From Arthrobacter ramosus (GTDB taxonomy: Bacteria > Actinomycetota > Actinomycetes > Actinomycetales > Micrococcaceae): 64,000 nucleotides of DNA. The position numbers were made by a program, and so were the translations under genes. Under the pieces are notes generated by a model, which ran no database searches, was not told the origin of the DNA, and was given only the letters and a program-made list of their open reading frames with translations. The stretch lies in contig NZ_BAAAWN010000001.1 in NCBI RefSeq assembly GCF_039535095.1, forward strand, positions 4,960,001 through 5,024,000, read 5' to 3'. Of the stretch, positions 61,544 to 64,000 are shown in pieces; the first letter of the stretch is position 1; each line of letters opens with the position of its first letter.

Positions 61544-61561
61544 TCTTGATGAATCCTTAAC
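61544..61561 (-). promoter_or_regulatory. 18-bp motif, copy 1 (transporter side)
   Basis: On the minus strand GTTAAGGATTCATCAAGA. It matches the two plus-strand copies at 61591 and 61623 except at a few positions. It lies about 85 bp before the KimA-like start and points towards that gene. Confidence 0.55.
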
Positions 61562-61590
61562 GTCGACTTCCCGGAATCCACCCCCCACCC

Positions 61591-61608
61591 GTTAAGAAGC
61601 CGTCAAGA
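61591..61608 (+). promoter_or_regulatory. 18-bp motif, copy 2 (kdp side)
   Basis: GTTAAGAAGCCGTCAAGA, 125 bp before the first small ORF of the kdp operon. Copies 2 and 3 are direct repeats 32 bp apart, about three helical turns, as for OmpR/KdpE-class response regulators. Confidence 0.55.
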
Positions 61609-61622
61609 TTCGGCCCTGGGGT

Positions 61623-61640
61623 GTTAAGGAACCATCAGGA
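61623..61640 (+). promoter_or_regulatory. 18-bp motif, copy 3 (kdp side)
   Basis: GTTAAGGAACCATCAGGA. Together the three copies give GTTAAGRANNCRTCARGA. Probable KdpE sites; kdpDE would be expected beyond the right edge. Confidence 0.55.
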
Positions 61641-61715
61641 ACCGATTTTCGCCGCCTGCCAAGGAGTTGACTGGCAGCAGCCCCGCAAACGGGGCGCGGA
61701 TGAAAGGACGTTCCA

Positions 61716-61832
61716 GTGGCCGACGTGGCTGTTGTGGGGATCTTTGTGGTGTCCATGGGGATCGTGATGTGGATTGCCCACCTTCTGGGCAAAATTGTCG
61801 ACGGCGATGATGGGCCGGTGAACGGGCAGTGA
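61716..61832 (+). CDS. 38-residue single-pass membrane protein preceding kdpF
   Basis: GTG start with AAAGGAC seven bases upstream; reads VADVAVVGIFVVSMGIVMW, IAHLLGKIVDGDDGPVNGQ. One hydrophobic helix (about residues 4-24) followed by a short acidic tail. Its stop overlaps the kdpF start as GTGA, so it is the first translated gene of the kdp operon. It is not kdpF, whose characteristic end is in the next frame. It could be a second small Kdp-associated subunit or a leader whose translation sets kdpF expression. Confidence 0.65.
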   Translation: MADVAVVGIFVVSMGIVMWIAHLLGKIVDGDDGPVNGQ

Positions 61833-61927
61833 GCGCGGACGCCGTGATGTGGTTGGTCCTGTTCATCGCAGGGCTGTGTCTGTTCGGCTACCTGTTGGCC
61901 GTGTTGATCCACCCGGAAAAGTGGTGA
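61829..61927 (+). CDS. kdpF: K+-transporting ATPase small subunit KdpF
   Basis: 32 residues from GTG 61829: a single helix (MWLVLFIAGLCLFGYLLAVL) ending in IHPEKW, the usual KdpF tail. It stabilises the KdpABC complex in the membrane. Overlaps the preceding small ORF and lies six bases before kdpA. Confidence 0.85.
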   Translation: MSADAVMWLVLFIAGLCLFGYLLAVLIHPEKW

Positions 61928-61933
61928 TGACGG

Positions 61934-63601
61934 ATGGTTTTCAGTATTGCCTCCTTCGTCACCCAGGTGGCCGTTCTGCTTTTGTTGCTGATCTTGGTGC
62001 ACAAGCCGTTGGGCGTCTACCTTGCCCGCGTGTTTGAGGGCAAGAAATCGACCCGTGTGGAGCGGTTGTTCTACCGGCTATCCGGGGTGGACCCAAACAC
62101 CGAGCAGAGATGGTCCATCTACCTGCGCAGCGTGCTGGTCTTCTCCGCCGTGTCCATCCTGGTGGTGTTCCTGCTCCAGCGGCTCCAAGGCGTGCTGCCC
62201 GGAAGCAATTCATTGCCTGGCGTAGATCCGTGGACGGCCATGAACACGGCCATTTCCTTCGCGACGAACACCAACTGGCAGGTGTACACCCCTGAGACCA
62301 CCATGGGCATCTTCGCGCAGATGTGTCTGCTTGCCGTGCAGAACTTCCTGTCAGCCGCGGTTGGAATCGTGGTGGTGGTCGCCCTGATCCGCGGCATCGC
62401 CAGAACCCGGACGGACAAGCTAGGGAACTTCTGGGTCGATCTGGCCCGCACCTCCTTCCGCGTGCTGCTCCCGATGGCTGTCCTCGCGGCCATCGTGATG
62501 GTGATCGGCGGTGTGGTGCAGAATTTCTGGTCCACCGACGTCGTCAACCAGGCGACGGGCGTGACCCAGACGATCCCCGGTGGCCCGGTGGCCTCCCAGG
62601 AAGCCATCAAGATCCTGGGAACCAACGGCGGCGGCTATTTCAATGCCAACTCGGCGCACCCGTTCGAGAACCCGAACGTCTTCATCAGCATGTTCGAAGT
62701 CTTCCTGATCCTGCTCATCCCCTTTGCTTTGCCGTACGCCTATGGGCGCATGGTGGGGGACCAGCGGCAGGGCTACACGGTAGCCGGGGTCATGGGCACG
62801 CTCTGGTTGGGCTCCACGGCCCTGATGGGCTGGGCCGTTGCCGGCGCACAGGGGACGGCGACCGCTGCTGCCGGAGGTTTGGGGGAAGGCTTCGAGCAGC
62901 GCTTCGGCGCGGCCCAAAGCGCCATCTTTGCCACGGCCACCACCTTGACGTCTACCGGTGCGGTCAACGTCGCCCACGATTCCCTGCCGCCGTTGGCGGG
63001 CGGAGTCGCCATGGTGAACATGATGCTCGGCGAAGTGGCCCCCGGCGGCACGGGATCCGGGCTCTATGGCCTGCTCATCCTCGCGATCGTCTCCGTGTTC
63101 ATTGCCGGGCTGATGGTGGGCCGCACCCCGGAATTCCTGGGCAAGAAGATCGGACCCCGGGAAATGAAGCTCGCGGCCATGTATATCCTCGTGACACCTA
63201 CCGTGGTTCTGGCCCTGGCCGGGGTCACCGTCCTTCTTCCGGACGCCGTGGCCAATGCACCTGCCTCCGGACCGCACCAGTTCAGTGAAGTGCTCTATGC
63301 CTTCACCTCCGGCGCGAACAACAACGGCTCGGCGTTCGGCGGGATCACCACCTCCGGACCGTACCTGTCGGTGATGATGAGCCTCGCCATGCTGCTGGGC
63401 CGCTATCTGCCCATCGTGCTGGTGCTTGCCTTGGCTGGTTCCCTGGCGAAACAACCCAAGATCCCGGCGTCATCCGGGACGGTTCCGACCCACGGTTGGC
63501 TCTTCGGTTCTCTCTTGCTCGGCGTCACGGTGATCATGACCGCGTTGAGCTACTTCCCGGCCCTTTCCCTGGGCCCCCTCGCAGAAGGACTCCTCAAATG
63601 A
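61934..63601 (+). CDS. kdpA: K+-transporting ATPase subunit A
   Basis: 555 residues, full length. Selectivity-filter regions are visible in each repeat: TNTNWQVYTPE, GTNGGGYFNANSAHPFENP, ATATTLTSTGAV and SGANNNGSAFGG. It is the potassium-binding channel-like subunit of the high-affinity Kdp pump. The stop overlaps the kdpB start (ATGA). Confidence 0.96.
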   Translation: MVFSIASFVTQVAVLLLLLILVHKPLGVYLARVFEGKKSTRVERLFYRLSGVDPNTEQRWSIYLRSVLVFSAVSILVVFLLQRLQGVLPGSNSLPGVDPWTAMNTAISFATNTNWQVYTPETTMGIFAQMCLLAVQNFLSAAVGIVVVVALIRGIARTRTDKLGNFWVDLARTSFRVLLPMAVLAAIVMVIGGVVQNFWSTDVVNQATGVTQTIPGGPVASQEAIKILGTNGGGYFNANSAHPFENPNVFISMFEVFLILLIPFALPYAYGRMVGDQRQGYTVAGVMGTLWLGSTALMGWAVAGAQGTATAAAGGLGEGFEQRFGAAQSAIFATATTLTSTGAVNVAHDSLPPLAGGVAMVNMMLGEVAPGGTGSGLYGLLILAIVSVFIAGLMVGRTPEFLGKKIGPREMKLAAMYILVTPTVVLALAGVTVLLPDAVANAPASGPHQFSEVLYAFTSGANNNGSAFGGITTSGPYLSVMMSLAMLLGRYLPIVLVLALAGSLAKQPKIPASSGTVPTHGWLFGSLLLGVTVIMTALSYFPALSLGPLAEGLLK

Positions 63602-64000
63602 CCCGGTCCAACACGGCATTAGCCTCGGACACCGCCGCCCAGACATACGCCGACGGCAATCCCCTGGGTACACCGGGGGAGCACAAGCACCACACCAAGG
63701 CGCCGGCCAAGCTGGACCTTGCCAGCCTCCGGTCTGCCTTGCCGGTTGCGGTGCGGAAGCTCGCGCCGCGCCAGATGATTCATTCTCCGGTGATGTTCAC
63801 CGTGCTGGTCGGCGCGGCTCTTTGCACGGCCATCTGTATCTTCAAGCCGGCCGTGTTCGGCATCTCGGTGACCGTCTGGCTTTGGCTGACGGTGCTCTTC
63901 GGTACCTTGTCGGAGGCCATCGCCGAGGGACGGGGCAAGGCCCAGGCAGACAGCCTCCGGGCCAGCCGGAAAGGCGTTGTTGCCAGGCGTCGGCTCGAGG
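63598..64000 (+). CDS. kdpB: K+-transporting ATPase subunit B, 3' partial
   Basis: The first 134 codons, cut by the window end. After a loosely conserved 45-residue leader come LAPRQMIHSPVMFTVLVGA, FGTLSEAIAEGRGKAQADSL and RASRKGVVARR, the start of the P-type ATPase membrane and actuator domains. ATG 63598 overlaps the kdpA stop. The catalytic Asp lies beyond the window. Confidence 0.93.
   Translation, partial: MTRSNTALASDTAAQTYADGNPLGTPGEHKHHTKAPAKLDLASLRSALPVAVRKLAPRQMIHSPVMFTVLVGAALCTAICIFKPAVFGISVTVWLWLTVLFGTLSEAIAEGRGKAQADSLRASRKGVVARRRLE

Overview
The window looks like chromosome of a high-GC actinobacterium of the Arthrobacter group (Arthrobacter, Pseudarthrobacter or Paenarthrobacter). 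The evidence is the GC-rich third positions, frequent GTG and TTG starts, ATGA/GTGA coupled genes, and the gene content: PucR-linked ureohydrolase, alditol oxidase with xylAB, many Gfo/Idh/MocA oxidoreductases, an ANTAR regulator and a kdp operon led by a tiny kdpF. Genus assignment is inference from protein style; no rRNA or tRNA gene was seen.

Layout. (1) 1-11,026 is a polymorphic-toxin (Rhs/YD-repeat) locus: a LamG-type secreted protein cut by the window edge, a 2,458-residue Rhs protein with three 387-bp tandem repeats inside its YD-repeat region and a nuclease-like C-terminal tip, an overlapping CPCC-type candidate immunity gene, then degraded sequence and an orphan toxin-tip/immunity pair. 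(2) 11,027-14,941 is a scarred zone: a decayed serine-recombinase gene, a stand-alone iron-binding lipoprotein behind an IdeR/DtxR-like box, a short-chain dehydrogenase that has lost its nucleotide-binding glycine motif, a response regulator and a cold-shock gene. (3) 14,960-20,335 is a minus-strand catabolic operon (MFS importer, FCD-GntR regulator, racemase-like protein, hydantoinase-type amidohydrolase, maleate-isomerase/AMDase-like protein) with two operator-like palindromes in front. (4) 20,574-23,004 holds proline dehydrogenase, an ACT-domain membrane protein and MscL. (5) 23,102-30,213 is a ureohydrolase/NCS1 permease/aldehyde dehydrogenase/FAD oxidase operon divergent from a PucR regulator, probably for a guanidino or related amine compound. 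(6) 30,543-38,670 holds an FUSC membrane protein, a GAF-ANTAR regulator, a ChrB N-domain protein and a four-gene transport operon (binding protein, fused permease, ATPase, ExxE-type membrane protein) behind a perfect 20-bp palindrome. (7) 39,413-41,482 is an IclR regulator plus pobA sharing an operator motif. (8) 41,513-49,006 is a xylose/xylitol locus: alditol oxidase, ROK regulator and aldose epimerase divergent from xylA, xylB and an oxidoreductase. (9) 49,125-57,430 is a LacI-controlled sugar operon (ABC importer, two Gfo/Idh/MocA enzymes, ThuA protein, and an internally deleted TIM-barrel gene), with a ROK gene fragment at its end. (10) 57,464-59,448 carries a tandem duplicated gene of unknown function with its upstream element, and a small unknown. 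(11) 59,482-64,000 is a KimA-like APC transporter divergent from kdpFAB, with three copies of an 18-bp motif between them and an additional 38-residue membrane ORF before kdpF.

Functionally, most of the window is regulated carbon and nitrogen scavenging: each catabolic block has its own importer and a local regulator of a different family (GntR, PucR, IclR, ROK, LacI), and in several cases matching inverted repeats are visible. The most unusual items are the repeat-loaded Rhs gene with its toxin/immunity array, the racemase-like protein with both catalytic cysteines replaced, the ABC-plus-ExxE membrane protein operon, the internally deleted TIM-barrel gene, and the extra small ORF and repeated motif of the kdp region.
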